64,000 nucleotides of DNA, taken from positions 39,912,425 to 39,976,424 of the forward strand of contig CM075771.1 of NCBI GenBank assembly GCA_037974665.1. Reading direction: 5' to 3'. Position 1 is the stretch's first letter, and every line of letters begins with the position of its first letter. The translations under genes and the position numbers were made by a program. The DNA is from Ehretia macrophylla (taxonomy: Eukaryota; Streptophyta; Magnoliopsida; Boraginales; Ehretiaceae). Positions 1 to 12,524 of this stretch are shown piece by piece. A model generated the notes under the pieces. That model saw only the letters and a list, made by a program, of their open reading frames with translations. It was not told the origin of the DNA and ran no database searches.

Positions 1-219
1 CCGTCCCGAATCGTACGTCGTGAGTTGTTAAAAGGATGACAACCTTACTCGCGGGACATTAGAGGGCGGTACAATGTGTCGATCTCACGTCTTGCGAGGA
101 TGCTGCATTGTTGAAGCGGATGGGTTGTTGTTAAGCCCATTGGGCCTTCTGAATGGGCCATCTCTCTAGGCTGGGACTGTGAACCTTTAACACAAAAAGG
201 AATTCTACTCCAACATGAT
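1..219 (+). repeat. Partial 5S intergenic spacer at window edge
   Basis: This is the 3' part of a type A spacer, whose gene lies left of the window. It starts at the CGTCCCGAATCG block, passes the GCCCATTGGGCC hairpin near 137-152 and ends in the upstream tract CCTTTAACACAAAAAGG before copy 1. Confidence 0.95.
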
Positions 220-338
220 GGGTGCGATCATACCAGCACTAATTCACCGGATCCCATCAGAACTCCGAAGTTATGCGTGCTTGGGCGAGAGTAGTACTTG
301 GATGGGTGAGCCCCTGGGAAGTCCTTGTATTGCACCCC
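220..338 (+). rRNA. 5S rRNA gene, copy 1
   Basis: Differences: G25T, A55T, A80T, C91G, C107T, G110A. A55T changes the box A core to TTATGCG. A80T and C91G fall in box C. T-runs (4 and 8 T) follow directly as terminator. Type A spacer. Confidence 0.96.
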
Positions 339-896
339 CCTTTTCAATTTTTTTTCCTCCGGTTAATGTTGCCAAGATACTTTATCCACCACATTTCTTT
401 TATCGAATCCCACAGCAACTTGGGCAAGACAACTTCGCTTCACGTGGAGGCTGGGCCCGCAAACCTTGGGCGTAGTGCTTGTGACCAAGTCTCTGTCGCT
501 CCGGTGCCGATAACTTTTGATCCGTAAGGCGTTACGCGACGCACAGCAAACCGTTGGAAAGCTCTCCGAGAGCTCTACGACGGGGGCAGCAAGCTCGCTT
601 GCTATGCCCTTTTTGGAGCATAAAATCGAACATTTTCATCAGTTTCGGGCCACTTTTGTTATTACTCTCTGTTTTTCGGTCCTGGATCGTACCTCGTGAG
701 CTGTTAAAAGGACGATAACCTTACTCGCGGGACATTAGAGGGCCGTACAATGCGTCGAAATCACGTCTTGCGAGGATGCTGCGTTGTTGAAGCAGATGGG
801 TTGTTGTTAAGCCTATTGGGCCTTCTGAATGGGCCATCTCTCTAGGCTGGGACTGTGAACCTTTAACACAAATACGAATTCTACCCCCAATATGAC

Positions 897-1017
897 GGGT
901 GCGATCATACCAGCACTAATGCCCCGGATCCCATCAGAACTCCGAATCTAAGCGTGTGCTTGGGCGAGAATAGTACTAGGATTAGCGACCCCCTAGGAAG
1001 TCCTCGTGTTGCACCCC
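897..1017 (+). rRNA. 5S rRNA gene, copy 2, promoter damaged
   Basis: 121 nt long because of a 2-bp TG insertion in box A (CGTGTGCTT). Other differences are A27C, G51T, T52C, G72A, G85T, G86A, T88C and G97A. Box C reads GGATTAGCGA instead of GGATGGGTGA. Both promoter boxes are hit, so this is probably a pseudogene. Confidence 0.9.
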
Positions 1018-1575
1018 CCTTTTCAATTTTTTTTCCTCCGGTTAGGGTTGCCAAGATACTTTATCCACCACATTTCTATTATCGAATCCCACAGCACCTT
1101 GGGCAAGAGAACTTCGCTTCGCGTGGAGGCTGGGCCCGTAAACCGAGGGCGTAGGGCTAGTGACCAAGTCTCTGTCGCTCCGGTGCCCATAACCTTTGAT
1201 CCGTAAGGAGTTACGCGGCGCACATTATTCCGTTGGAAAGCTCTCCGAGAGCTCTACGACGGGGGCAGTAAGTTTTCTTGCTGTGCCCTTTTCGGAGCCC
1301 AAAATCGTACGTTTTCATCAGTTTCGGGCCACTTTTCTTATTAAGCTCTATTTTTCCGTCCCAGATCGTACGTCGTGAGCTGTTAAAAGGACGACAACCT
1401 TCCTCGCGGGATATTACAGGGTGGTACAATGCGTCGATATCACGTCTTGCGAGGATGGTGCGTTGTTGAAGCGGATGGGTTATTGTTAAGCCCATTGGGC
1501 CTTCTGAATGGGCCATCTCTCTAGGCTGGGACTGTGAACCTTTAACACAAAAAGGAATTCTACCCCCAACATGAT

Positions 1576-1694
1576 GGGTGCGATCATACCAGCACTAATG
1601 CACCGGATCCCATCAGAACGCCGAAGTTAAGCGTGCTTGGGCGAGAGTAGTACTAGGATGGGTGACCCCTTGAGAAGTCCTCGTGTTGCACCCC
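1576..1694 (+). rRNA. 5S rRNA gene, copy 3
   Basis: Only T45G, C95T and G98A differ; the last two lie at the end of box C. Box A is intact. Type A spacer. Confidence 0.97.
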
Positions 1695-2252
1695 CCTTTT
1701 CAATTTTTTTTCCTCCGGATAGGGTTGCCAAGATACTTTATCCACCACATTTCTATTATCGAATCCCACGGCAACTTGGGCAAGACAACTTGGCTTCACG
1801 TGGAGGCTGGGCCAGCAAACAGAGGGCGTAGGGCTTGTGACCAAGTCTCTGTCGCTCCGGTGACCATAACTTTGGATCCGTAAGGCGTTACGCGGCGCAC
1901 AGCATACCATTAGAAAGCTCTCCGAGAGCTCTACGACGGGGGCAACAAGCTCGGTCACTATGCACTTTTTGGAGCCCAAAATCGAATGTTTTCATCAGTT
2001 TCGGGCCACTTTTCTTATTAAGCTCTATTTTTCGGTCCTGGATCGTACGTCGTGTGCTGTTAAAAGGACAACAGCCTTACTCGCGGGACAATAGAGGGCC
2101 GTACAATGCGTTGATATCACGTCTTGTGAGGATGCTGCGTTGTTCAAGTGGATTGGTTGTTGTTAAGCCTATTGGGCCTTCTGAATGGGCCATCTCTCTA
2201 GGCTGGGACTGTGAACCTTTAACACAAAAAGGAATTCTACCCCCAACATGAC

Positions 2253-2371
2253 GGGTGCGATAATACCTGCACTAATGCACCGGATCCCATCTGAACTCCG
2301 AATCTAAGCGTGCTTGGGCGAGAGTAGTACTAGCATGGGTGACCCCCTGGGAAGTCCTCATATTGAACCCC
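2253..2371 (+). rRNA. 5S rRNA gene, copy 4
   Basis: Differences: C10A, A16T, A40T, G51T, T52C, G82C, G108A, G110A, C114A. The AATCTAAGCG form of box A is shared with copy 2. Type A spacer. Confidence 0.95.
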
Positions 2372-2929
2372 CCTTTTCAATTTTTTTTCCTCCGGTTAGG
2401 GTTGCCAAGATACTTTATCCACCACATTTCTATTATCGAATCCCACAGAACCTTGGGCAAGACAACTTCACTTCACGTGGAGGCTGGGCCTGTAAACCAA
2501 GGGCGTAGGGCCAGTAACCAAGTCTCTGTCGCTCCGGTGCCCATAACTTTTGATCCGTAAAGAGTTACGCGGCGCACAGCATACCGTTGGAAAGCTCTCT
2601 GAGAGCTCTACGACGTGGGCCGCAAGCTTGCTTGCTGTGCCTATTTTGGAGCCCAAAATCGAACGTTTTCATCAGTTTCGGACATTTTTTCTTATTAAGC
2701 TCTATTTTTCCGTCCCGGATCGTACGTCGTGAGCTGTTAAAAGGACGACAACCATACTCGCGGGACATTATTGGGCGGTACAATGCATCGATATCACATC
2801 TTTTGAGGATGCTGCGTTGTTGAAGTGGATGGGTTATTGTTAAGCCTATTGGGCCTTCTAAATGGGCCATCTCTCTAGGCTGGGACTGTGAACCTTTAAC
2901 ACAAAAAGGAATTCTACCCCCAACATGAC

Positions 2930-3048
2930 GGGTGTGATCATACCAGCAATAATGCACCGGATCCTATCAGAAATCCGAAGTTAAGCGTGCTTGGGCGAGA
3001 GTAGTACTAGGATGGGTGACCCCCGGAGAAGTCCTCGTGTTGCACCCC
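2930..3048 (+). rRNA. 5S rRNA gene, copy 5
   Basis: Differences: C6T, C20A, C36T, C44A, T96G, G98A. Box A and the intermediate element are intact. Type A spacer. Confidence 0.96.
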
Positions 3049-3606
3049 CCTTTTCAATTTTTTTTCCTCCGGTTAGGGATGCCAAGATACTTTAACCACC
3101 ACATTTCTATTATCCAATGCCACGGCAACTTGGGCAAGAAAACTTCGCTTCACGTGGAAGCTGGGCCCGCAAACTGAGGGCGTAGGGCTTGTGACCAAGT
3201 CTCTGTCGCTCCGGTGCCCATAACTTTTCATCCGTAAAGCGTTATGCGGCGCACAGCATACCGTTGGAAGGCTCTCCGAGAGCTCTACGACGGGGGCAGC
3301 AAGCACGCTAGCTGTGCCCATTTTGGAGCCCAAAATCGAACATTTTCATTAGTTTCGGTCCACTTTTCTAATTAAGCTCTGTTTTTTCATCCCGGATCGT
3401 ACGTCGTGAGCTGTTAAAAGGACGACAACCTTACTCGCGGGACATTAGAGGGCGGTACAATGCGTTGATATCACATCTTGCGAGGATGCTGCGTTGTTGA
3501 AGCGGATGGGTTGTTGTTAAGCCTATTGGACCTTCTGAATTGGCCATCTCTCTAGACTGGGACTGTGAACCTTTAACACAAAAAGGAATTCTACCCCCAA
3601 CATGAC

Positions 3607-3725
3607 AGGTGCGATCATACCCGCACTAATGCACCGGATCCTATCAGAACTCCGAAGTTAAGCGTGATGGGGTGAGAGTAGTACTAGGATGGGTGACCCC
3701 TAGGGAAGTCCTCGTGTTGCACCTC
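3607..3725 (+). rRNA. 5S rRNA gene, copy 6
   Basis: Differences: G1A, A16C, C36T, C61A, T63G, C67T, C95T, T96A, C118T. The +1 base is A and the end of box A is changed (GTGATGGGGTGAG). Type A spacer. Confidence 0.95.
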
Positions 3726-4282
3726 CCTTTTCAAATTATTTTCCTCCGGTTAGGGTCGCCAAGATACTTTATCCACCACATTTCTATTATCGAATCCCAC
3801 AGCACCTTGGGCAAGACAACTTCGCTTCACTTGGAGGCTGGGCCCGTAAACTGGGGGAGTAGGGCTAGGGAACAAGTCTCTGTCGCTCCGGTACCCATAA
3901 CTTTTGATCCGTAAGGAGTTACGTGGTGCACAGCATACCGTTGGAAAGCTCTCCGAGAGCTCTACGACGGGGGCAGCAAGTTTTCTTGCTCTACCCTTTT
4001 TCGAGCCCAAATTGAACGTTTTCATCAGTTTCGGGCCACTTTTCTTATTAACCTCTATTTTTCCGTCCCGGATTGTACATCGTGAGCTGCTAAAAGGACG
4101 ATAACCTTACTCGCGGGACATTACAGGGCAGTACAATGAGTCGATATCACGTCTTGCGAGGATGCGTTGTTGTTGAAGCGGATGGGTTGTTGTTAAGCCC
4201 ATTGGGCCTTCTGAATGGGCCATCTCTCTAGGCTGGGACTGTGAACCTTTAACACAAAAAGGAATTCTACCCCCAACATGAT

Positions 4283-4401
4283 AGGTGCGATCATACCAGT
4301 ACTAATACACCAGATCCCATCAGAACTCTGAAGTTAAGCATGCTTTGGCGAGATTAGTACTAGGATGGGTGACGCCCTAGGAAGTCCTCGTGTTGCACCG
4401 C
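4283..4401 (+). rRNA. 5S rRNA gene, copy 7, strongly diverged
   Basis: Differences: G1A, C18T, G25A, G30A, C47T, G58A, G64T, G72T, C92G, G97A, C118G. The changes touch box A, the intermediate element and box C. Type A spacer. Confidence 0.94.
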
Positions 4402-4959
4402 CCTTTTCAATTTTTTTTCCTCCGGTTAGGGTTGCCAAGATACTTTATCCACCACATTTCTGTTATCGAATCCCACAGCACCTTGGGCAAGACAACTTCA
4501 CTTCACGTGGAGGCTGGACAAGCAAACCGAGGGTGTAGGGCTAGTGACCAAGTCTCCATCACTCCGGTGCCCAATACTTTTGATCCGTAAGGAGTTACGC
4601 GGCGCACAGCATACCATTGGAAAGCTCCCCAAGAGCTCTACGACGGGGGTAGCAAGTTTACTTGCTGTGCCCTTGTTGGAGCCCAAAATCAAACGTTTTC
4701 ATCAGTTTTGGGCTACTTTTCTTATTAAGCTCTGTTTTTCCGTACCGGATCGTACGTCGTGAGCTGTTAAAAGGACGACAACCTTACTCGCGGGACATTA
4801 CAGGGTGGTACAATGCGTTGATATCACGTCTTGCGAGGATGCTGCGTTGTTGAAGTGAATGGGTTGTTGTTAAGCCCATTGGGCCTTCTGAATGGGCCAT
4901 CTCTCTAGGCTGGGACTGTGAACCTTTAACACAAAAAGGATTTCTACCCCCAACATGAC

Positions 4960-5078
4960 GGGTGCGATCATACCAGCACTAATGCACTGGATCCCATAAG
5001 AACTTTGAAGTTAAGTGTGCTTGGGCGAGAGTAGTACTAGGATAGGTGACCCCCTGGGAAGTCCTCGGGTTGCACCCC
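4960..5078 (+). rRNA. 5S rRNA gene, copy 8
   Basis: Differences: C29T, C39A, C46T, C47T, C57T, G85A, T109G. C57T lies in box A and G85A in box C. Type A spacer. Confidence 0.95.
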
Positions 5079-5637
5079 TCTTTTCAATTTTTTTTCCTTC
5101 GGTTAGCGTTGCCAAGATACTTTATGCACCACATTTCTATTATTGAATCCCACAGCAACTTGGGCAAGACAACTTCGCTTCACGTGGAGGCTAGGCTCAC
5201 AAACCGAGGGCGTAGGGCTTGTGACCAAGTATCTGTCGCTCCAGTGCCCATCACTTTTGATCCGTAAGGAGTTATGCGGCGCACAACATACCGTTGGAAA
5301 GCTCCCCGAGAGCTCTACGACCAGTGCAGCAAGCTTGCTCGCTTTACCCTTTTTGGTGCCCAAAATCGAACGTTTTCATCAATTTCGGGCCACTTTTCTT
5401 ATTAACCTCTGTTTTTCCGTCCTGGATCGTACGTCGTGAGCTGTTAAAAGGGCAAAAACCTTACTCGCGGGACATTAGAGGGTGGTACAATGCGTCGATA
5501 TCATGTCCTCCGAGGATGCTGCGTTGTTGAAGCGGATGGGTTGTTGTTAAGCCCATTGGGCCTTTTGAATGGGCCATCTCTCTAGGCTGGGACTGTGAAC
5601 CTTTAACACAGAAAGGAATTCTACCCCCCAACATGAT

Positions 5638-5756
5638 GGGTGCGATCATACCAGCACTAATGCACAGGATTCCATCAGAACTCCGAAGTTAAGCAAGCTT
5701 GGGTGAGAGTAGTACTTGGATGGGTGACTCCCTGGGAAGTCCTCGTGTTGCACCCC
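5638..5756 (+). rRNA. 5S rRNA gene, copy 9
   Basis: Differences: C29A, C34T, G58A, T59A, C67T, A80T, C92T. Box A reads TTAAGCAAGCTT. The following type A spacer has an unusual TTTTTTTGTTTAGC block near 6070. Confidence 0.95.
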
Positions 5757-6313
5757 CCTTTTCAATTTTTTTTCCTCCGGTTAGGGTTGCCATGATACTT
5801 TATCCACTACATTTCTATTATCGAATCCCACGGCACCTTGGCCAAGACAACTTCACTTCACGTGGAGGCTGGGCTCGTAAACCGAGGGCGTAGGGCTTGT
5901 GACCAAGTCCCTGTCACTCCGGTGCCCATAACTTTTGATCCGTAAGGAGTTAGGCGGCGCACAGCATACCGTCTAAAGCTCTCCGAGAGCTCTACGACGG
6001 GGGCAGCAAGCTTGCTCGCTGTGCCCTTTTTGGAGCCCAAAATCGAATGTTTTCATCAGTTTCGGGCCACTTTTTTTGTTTAGCTCAGTTTTTTCACCCC
6101 GAATCATACGTCGTGAGCTGTTAAAAGGACGACAACCTTACTCGCGGGACATTAGATGGCGGTACAATGTGTCGATATAACGTCTTGCGAGGATGCTGCG
6201 TTGTTGAAGTGGATGGGTTGTTGTTAAGCCCATTGGGCCTTCTGAATGGGCTATCTCTCTAGGCTAGGACTGTGAACCTTTAACACAAAAAGGAATTCTA
6301 CCCCCAATGTGAC

Positions 6314-6432
6314 GGGTACGATCATACCAGCACTAATGCACCGGATCCGCTCAGAACTCCGAAGTTAAGCTTGCATGGGCGAGAGTAGTACTAGGATGGG
6401 TGACCCCCTGGGAAGTCCTCGTGTTGCACCCC
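6314..6432 (+). rRNA. 5S rRNA gene, copy 10
   Basis: Differences: G5A, C36G, A37C, G58T, T62A. Box C is intact. Type A spacer. Confidence 0.96.
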
Positions 6433-6990
6433 CCTTTTCAATTTTTTTTCCTCCGGTTAGGGTTGCCAAGATACTTTATCCACCACATTTCTATTATCGA
6501 ATCCCACAGCAACTTGAGCAAGGCAACTTCGCTTCACGTGGAGGCTAGGCCCGCAAACCGAGGGCGTAGGGCTTGTGACCAAGTCTCTGTCGCTCCGGTG
6601 CCCATAACTTTTGATTCGTAAGGAGTTACGCGGCGTACAGCATACCGTTGGAAAGCTCTCCGAGAGCTCTACGACGGGGGCAGCAAGCTTGCTGGGTTTC
6701 CCCGTTTTGGAGCCTAAAATCGAACGTTTTCATCAGTTTCGGACCACTTTTCTTATTAATCTCTGTTTTTCCGTCCCGGATCGTACGTCGTGAGCTGTTA
6801 AAAGGACGACAACCTTACTCACGGGACATTAGAGGGCCGTACAATGCGTCGATATCATGTCTTGTGAGGATGCTGCGTTGTTGAAGCGGATGGGTTGTTG
6901 TGAAGCCCATTGGGCCTTCTGAATGGGCCATCTCTCTAGGCTGGAACTGTGAACCTTTAACAAAAAAAGGAATTCTACCCCCAACATGAA

Positions 6991-7109
6991 TGGTGCGATC
7001 ATACCAACACTAATGCACCGGATTCCATCAGAACTCCATAGTTAAGCGTGCTTGGGCGAGAGTAGTACTAGGATGGGTGACTCCCTGGGAAGTCCTCGTG
7101 TTGCCCCCC
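6991..7109 (+). rRNA. 5S rRNA gene, copy 11
   Basis: Differences: G1T, G17A, C34T, G48A, A49T, C92T, A115C. The 5' end reads TGGTGCG, so the +1 base is changed. Type A spacer. Confidence 0.95.
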
Positions 7110-7668
7110 ACTTTTCAATTTTTTTTCCTCCGGTTATGGTTGCCATGATACTTTATCCACCACATTTCTATTATCGAATCCCACGGCACCCTGGGCATGA
7201 CAACTTCGCTTCACGTGGAGGCTGGGCCTGCAAACCGAGGGCGTAGGGCTTGTGACCAAGTCTCTATCGCTCCGGTGCCCATAACTTTTGATCCGTAAGG
7301 AGTTACGCGGCGCATAGCATACCGTTGGAATGCTCTCCGAGAGCTCTACGACGGGGGCAGCGAGTTTGCTCGCTGTACCCTTTTTGTAGGCCAAAATCTA
7401 ACGTTTTCATCAGTTTCGGGCCAATTTTCTTATTAAGCTCTAATTTTCCGTCCCGGATCGTACGTCGTGAGCTATTAAAAGGATGACAACCTTACTCGCA
7501 TGACATTAGAGGGTGGTACAATGCGTCGATATCATGTCTTACAAGGATGCTGCGTTTGTTGAAGCGGATGGGTTGTTGTTAAGCCCATTGGTCCTTCTGA
7601 ATGGGCCATTTCTCTAGGCTGGGACTGTGAACCTTTAACACAAAAAGGAATTCTACGCCCAACATGAC

Positions 7669-7787
7669 GGGTGCGATCATACCAGAACTAATGCACCGAA
7701 TCCCATCAAAACTCCGAAGTTAAGCGTTCTTGGGCGAGAGTAGTACAAGGATGGGTGACCCCCTGGGAAGTCTTCGTGTTGCACCCC
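7669..7787 (+). rRNA. 5S rRNA gene, copy 12
   Basis: Differences: C18A, G31A, G41A, G60T, T79A, C105T. Box C core GGATGGGTGACCCCC is intact. Type A spacer. Confidence 0.96.
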
Positions 7788-8344
7788 CCTTTTCAATTTT
7801 TTTTCCTCCAGTTAGGGTTGCCAAGATACATTATCCACCACATTTCTATTATCGAATCCCACAGCACCTTGGGCAAGACAACTTCACTTCACGTGGAGGC
7901 TGGGCCCGCAAACCGAGGGCGTAGGGCTTGTGACCAAGTCTCTGTCGCTCCGGTGCCCATAACTTTTGATCCGTAAGGAGTTACGCGGCGCACAGAATAC
8001 CGTTGGAAAGCTCTCCGAGAGCACTACGACGGGTACAGCAAGCTTGCTGCTGTGTAGTTTTTGGAGCCCAAAATCGAACGTTTTCGTCAGTTTCGAGCCA
8101 CTTTTCTTATTAAGTTCTATTTTTCCGTCCCGAATCGTACGTCGTGAGCTGTTAAAAGGACGACAACCTTACTCGCGGGACATTAGAGGGCTGTACAATG
8201 TGTCGATATCACGTCTTGCGAGGATGCCACGTTGTTGAAGCGGATGGGTTGTTGTTAAGCCTATTGGACCTTCTGAATGGACCATCTCTCTAGGCTGGGT
8301 CTGTGAACCTTTAACACAAAAAGGAATGCTACCCCCAACATGAC

Positions 8345-8463
8345 AGTTGCGATCATACCAGCACTAATGCACCAGATCCCATCAGAACTCCGAAGTTAAG
8401 CGTGTTTCGGCGATAGTAGAACTAGGATGGGTGACCCCATGGGAAGTCCTCATGTTGCACCCC
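8345..8463 (+). rRNA. 5S rRNA gene, copy 13
   Basis: Differences: G1A, G3T, G30A, C61T, G64C, G70T, T76A, C95A, G108A. This is the last copy left of the retrotransposon with CCTTTAAC upstream and the first followed by a type B spacer. Confidence 0.95.
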
Positions 8464-9024
8464 CCTATTCAATTTTTTTTTTCTTCCGGTTAGGGTTGCC
8501 AAGATACTTTATCCACCACATTTCTATTATCGAATCCCACGGCACCTTGGGCAAGAAAACTTCGCTTCACGTGGCGGCTGGGCCCGCAAACTGTGGGAGT
8601 AGGGCTTGTGACCAAGTCTCTGTCGCTCCGGTGCCCATAACTTTTGATCCGTAAGGAGTTACGCGGCGCACAGCAGACCGTTGGAAAGCTCTCCGAGAGC
8701 ACTACGACGGGAGCAGCTAGCTTGCTCGATGTGCCATTTTTTGGAGCCCAAAATCGAACGTTTTCATCATTTTTGGGCTACTTTTCTATTTTTGCTCTGT
8801 TTTTCCTTCCCGGATCGTACATCGTGAGCTGTTAAAAGGACGACAACCTTATTCGCGGGACATTAGGGGGCCTTACAATGCGTCGATATCACGTCTTGCG
8901 AGGTTGCTGCGTTGTTAAAGCGGATGGGTTGTTGTTAAGCCTATTGGGCCTTCTAAATGGGCAATCTCTCTAGGCTGGGACTGTGAACCGTTAACACATA
9001 AAGGAATTGTGCCATCAACATGAC

Positions 9025-9143
9025 GGGTGCGATCATACCAGCACTAATGCACTGGATCCCATCAGAACTCCGAAGTCAAGCGTTATTGGGCGAGAGTAGT
9101 ACTAGGATGGGTGACCCCCTAGGAAGTCCTCGTGTTGCACCCC
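9025..9143 (+). rRNA. 5S rRNA gene, copy 14
   Basis: Differences: C29T, T53C, G60T, C61A, G97A. Box A is altered (GTCAAGCGTTATT). This is the first copy with CCGTTAAC upstream. It also has the variant tract CATAAAGGAATTGTGCC. Type A spacer. Confidence 0.96.
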
Positions 9144-9699
9144 CTTTTTCAATTTTTTTTCCTCCGGTTAAGGTTGCCAAGATACTTTATCCACCACATT
9201 TCTATTATTGAATCCCACGCCACCTTGGGCAAGACAACTTCGCATCACGTGGAGGCTGGGCCCGCAAACCGAGGGCGTAGGGCTTGTGACCAAGTCTTTG
9301 TCGCTCCGGTGCCCATAACGTTTGATCCGTAAGGAGTTACGCGGCGCACAGCATACCATTGGAAAGCTCTTTGAGAGCTCCACGACAGGCGCAGCAGCTT
9401 CCTCGCTGTGCCCTTTTTGGAGCTCAAAATCGAACATTTTTATCAGTTTCGGGCCACATTCTTATTAAGCTCTGTTTTTCCGTCCCGGATCGCACGTCGT
9501 GAGCTTTTAAAAGGATGACAACCTTACTCACTTTACATTAGAGGCCGCTAAAATGCGTCAATATCACGTCTTGTGAGGAAGCTGCGTTGTTGAAGCGGAT
9601 GGGTTGTTGTTAAGCCCATTGGGCCTTCTGAATAGGCCATCTCTCTAGGCTGGGACTGTGAACCGTTAACACAAAAAAGAATTGTACCACCAACTTGAT

Positions 9700-9818
9700 G
9701 GGTGCGATCATACCAGCACTAATGCACCGGATCCCATCAGAACTCCGAAGTTAAGCGTGCTTGGGCAAGAGTAGTACTAAGATGGGTGACCCCCTGGGAA
9801 GTCCTCGTGTTGCACCCC
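9700..9818 (+). rRNA. 5S rRNA gene, copy 15, near consensus
   Basis: Only G68A and G81A differ, in the intermediate element and the first bases of box C. Type B spacer. Confidence 0.97.
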
Positions 9819-10377
9819 ACTTTTCAATTTTTTTTTCCTCCGATTAGGGTTGTCAAGATACTTTATCCACCACATTTCTATTATCTAATCCCACGGCACC
9901 TTGGGCAGGACAACTTCGCTTCACGTGGAGGCTGAGCCCGCAAACTGAGGTCGTAGGGCTTGTGACCTTGTCTCTGTCGCTCCAATGCCCATAACTTTTG
10001 ATCCGTAAGGAGTTACGCGGCACATAGCATACCGTTGGAAAGCTCTCCGAGAGCTCTACGAAGGGAGTAGCTAGCTTGCTCGGTACGCCCTTTTTTGGAG
10101 CCCAAAATTGAACATTTTCATCAGTTTTGGGACATTTTTTTAATTTTAATCTATTTTTCCTTCCCGGATCGTACATCGTGGGATGTTAAAAGGATGACAA
10201 CCTTTCTTGCGGGACATTAGAGGGCCCTACAATGCGTCGATATCACGTCTTGCGAGGATGCTGCATTGTTAAAGCGGATGGGTTGTTGTTAAGCCCATTG
10301 GGCCTTCTGAATGGGCAATCTCTCTAGGCTTGGACTGTGAACCGTTAACAAAAAAGGAATTCTACCCCCAACATGAC

Positions 10378-10496
10378 GGGTGCGATCATACCAGCACTAA
10401 TGCACCAGATCCCATCAGAACTCCGAAGTTAAGCGTGCTTGGGCGAGAGTAGTACTACGATGGGTGACCTCTTGGGAAGTCCTCATGTTGCACCCC
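10378..10496 (+). rRNA. 5S rRNA gene, copy 16
   Basis: Differences: G30A, G81C, C93T, C95T, G108A. Box A is intact and box C has three changes. Type A spacer. Confidence 0.96.
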
Positions 10497-11053
10497 CCTT
10501 TTCAATTTTTTTCCTCTGGTTAGGGTTGCCATGATACTTTATCCACCACATTTCTATTATCGAATCACACAGGACCTTGGGCAAGACAACTTCGCTTCAC
10601 GTGGAGGTTGGGCCCCCAAACCGAGGGCGTAGGGCTTGTCACAAAGTCTCTGTTGCTTCGGTGCACATAACTTTTTATTCGTAAGGAGTTACGCGGCGCA
10701 CAGCATACCGTTGGAAAGCACTCCGAGAGCTCTACGACGGGGGCAGCAAGCTTGCTCACTATGCCCTTTTTGGAGCCCAAAATCAAATGTTTTCATCAGT
10801 TTCGGGCCACGTTTCTTATTAAGCTCTGTTTTTCCGTTCTGGATCGTACGTCGTGAGATGTTAAAAGGATGACAACCTTACTCGTGGGACATTAGAGGGT
10901 GCTACAATGCGTCCATATCACGTCTTGCGAGGATGCTGCGTTGTTGAAGCGGATGGGTTGTTGTTAAGCCAATTGGGCCTTCTGAATGGGCCATCTCTCT
11001 AGGCTGGGACAGTGAACCGTTAACCCAAAAAGGAATTCTACCCCCAATATGAC

Positions 11054-11172
11054 GGGTGCGATCATACCAGCACGAATGCACCGAATCCCATCAGAACTCC
11101 GAAGTTAAGCGTGCTTGGGCGAGAGTAGTACTCGGATGGGTGCCCCCCTGGGAAGTCCTCGAGTTGTACCCC
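11054..11172 (+). rRNA. 5S rRNA gene, copy 17
   Basis: Differences: T21G, G31A, A80C, A90C, T109A, C114T. Box A is intact. Type A spacer. Confidence 0.96.
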
Positions 11173-11729
11173 CCTTTTCAAATTTTTTTCCTCCGGATAG
11201 GGTTGCCAAGATACTTTATCCACCACATTTCTATTATCGAATCCCATGGCACCTTGGGCAATACAACTTCGCTTTACGTGGAGGCTGGGCCCGCAAACCG
11301 AGGGCGTAGGGCTTGTGACCAAGCCTTTGTCGCTCCGGTGCCCAAAACTTTTGAGCCGCAAGCAGTTATGCAGCGCACAGCATACCGTTCGAAAGCACTC
11401 TGAGAGCTTTACGTCGGGCACAGCAGCTTGCTCGCTGTGCCCTTTTTGGAGCCCAAAATCGAACATTTCCATAAGTTTTGGGCCACTTTTCTTATTAAGC
11501 TTTGTTTTTCCGTCCCGAATCGTACGTTGTGAGCTGTTAAAAGGACGACAACCTTACTCGTGGGACATTAGAGGGCCCTACAATGCGTCGATATCACGTC
11601 TTGCGAGGATGCTACGTTGTTGAAGCGGATAGGTTGTTGTTAAGCCCATTGGGCCTTCTGAATGGGCCATCTCTCTAGGCTGGGACTGTGAACTGTTAAC
11701 ACAAAAAGGAATTCTACCCCAACCATGAT

Positions 11730-11848
11730 GAGTACGATCATACCAGCACTAATGCACCGGATCCCATCAGAACTCCGAAGTTAAGCGTGCTTGGGCTAGA
11801 GTAGTACTAGGATGGATGACCCCCTGGGAAGTCCTCGTGTTGCACCCC
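11730..11848 (+). rRNA. 5S rRNA gene, copy 18
   Basis: Differences: G2A, G5A, G68T, G87A. Box A is intact; the intermediate element and box C each have one change. Type A spacer. Confidence 0.96.
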
Positions 11849-12405
11849 TTTTTCAAATTTTTTTCCTCCGGTTAGGGTTGCCAAGATACTTTATCCGCCA
11901 CATTTCTATTATCGAATCTCAAGGAACCTTGGGCAAGACAACTTCGCTTCACGTGGAGGTTGGGCCCGCAAACTGAGGGCGTAGGGCTTGTGACAAAGTC
12001 TCTGTTGCTTCGGTGCACATAACTTTTGATCCGTAAGGAGTTACGCGACGCACAGCATACCGTTGGAAAGCTCTCCGAGAGCTCTACGACGGGGGTAGGA
12101 AGCTTGCTCACTATGCCCTTTTTGGAGCCCAAAATCAAACGTTTTCAACAGTTTCGGTCTACTTTTCTTATTAAGCTCTGTTTTTCCGTCCCGGATTGTA
12201 AGTCGTGAGCTTTTAAAAGGACGACAACCTTACTCGCGGGACATTAGAGGCCACTACAATCCGTCGATATCACGTCTTGCGAGGATGCTGCGTTGTTGAA
12301 GCAGATGGGTTCTTGTTAAGCCCATTGGGCCTTCTGAATGGGCCATCTCTCTAGGCTGGGACTGTGAACCGTTAACAAAAAAAAGAATTCTACCCCCAAC
12401 ATGAC

Positions 12406-12524
12406 GGGTGCGATCACACCAGTACTAATGCACCGGATCCCATCAGAACTTCGAAGTTAAGCGTGCTTGGGCGAGAGTAGTACTACGATGGGTAACCCCC
12501 AGGGAAGTCATCGTGTTGCACCCC
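12406..12524 (+). rRNA. 5S rRNA gene, copy 19
   Basis: Differences: T12C, C18T, C46T, G81C, G89A, T96A, C105A. Three changes lie in box C. Type B spacer. Confidence 0.95.

Larger units (their letters stand above)
1..8344 (+). repeat. Array domain with CCTTTAAC upstream tract (copies 1-12)
   Basis: Every gene here, and copy 13 just after it, is preceded by GAACCTTTAACACAAA. From copy 14 to copy 84 the tract reads GAACCGTTAAC, apart from scattered variants. Spacers here are type A, and many read GGCGGTACAATG or GGCCGTACAATG where later units read GGCCCTACAA. Spacing is 676-679 bp and no spacer is rearranged. The spacers (about 557 bp each) hold no gene. Confidence 0.9.
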
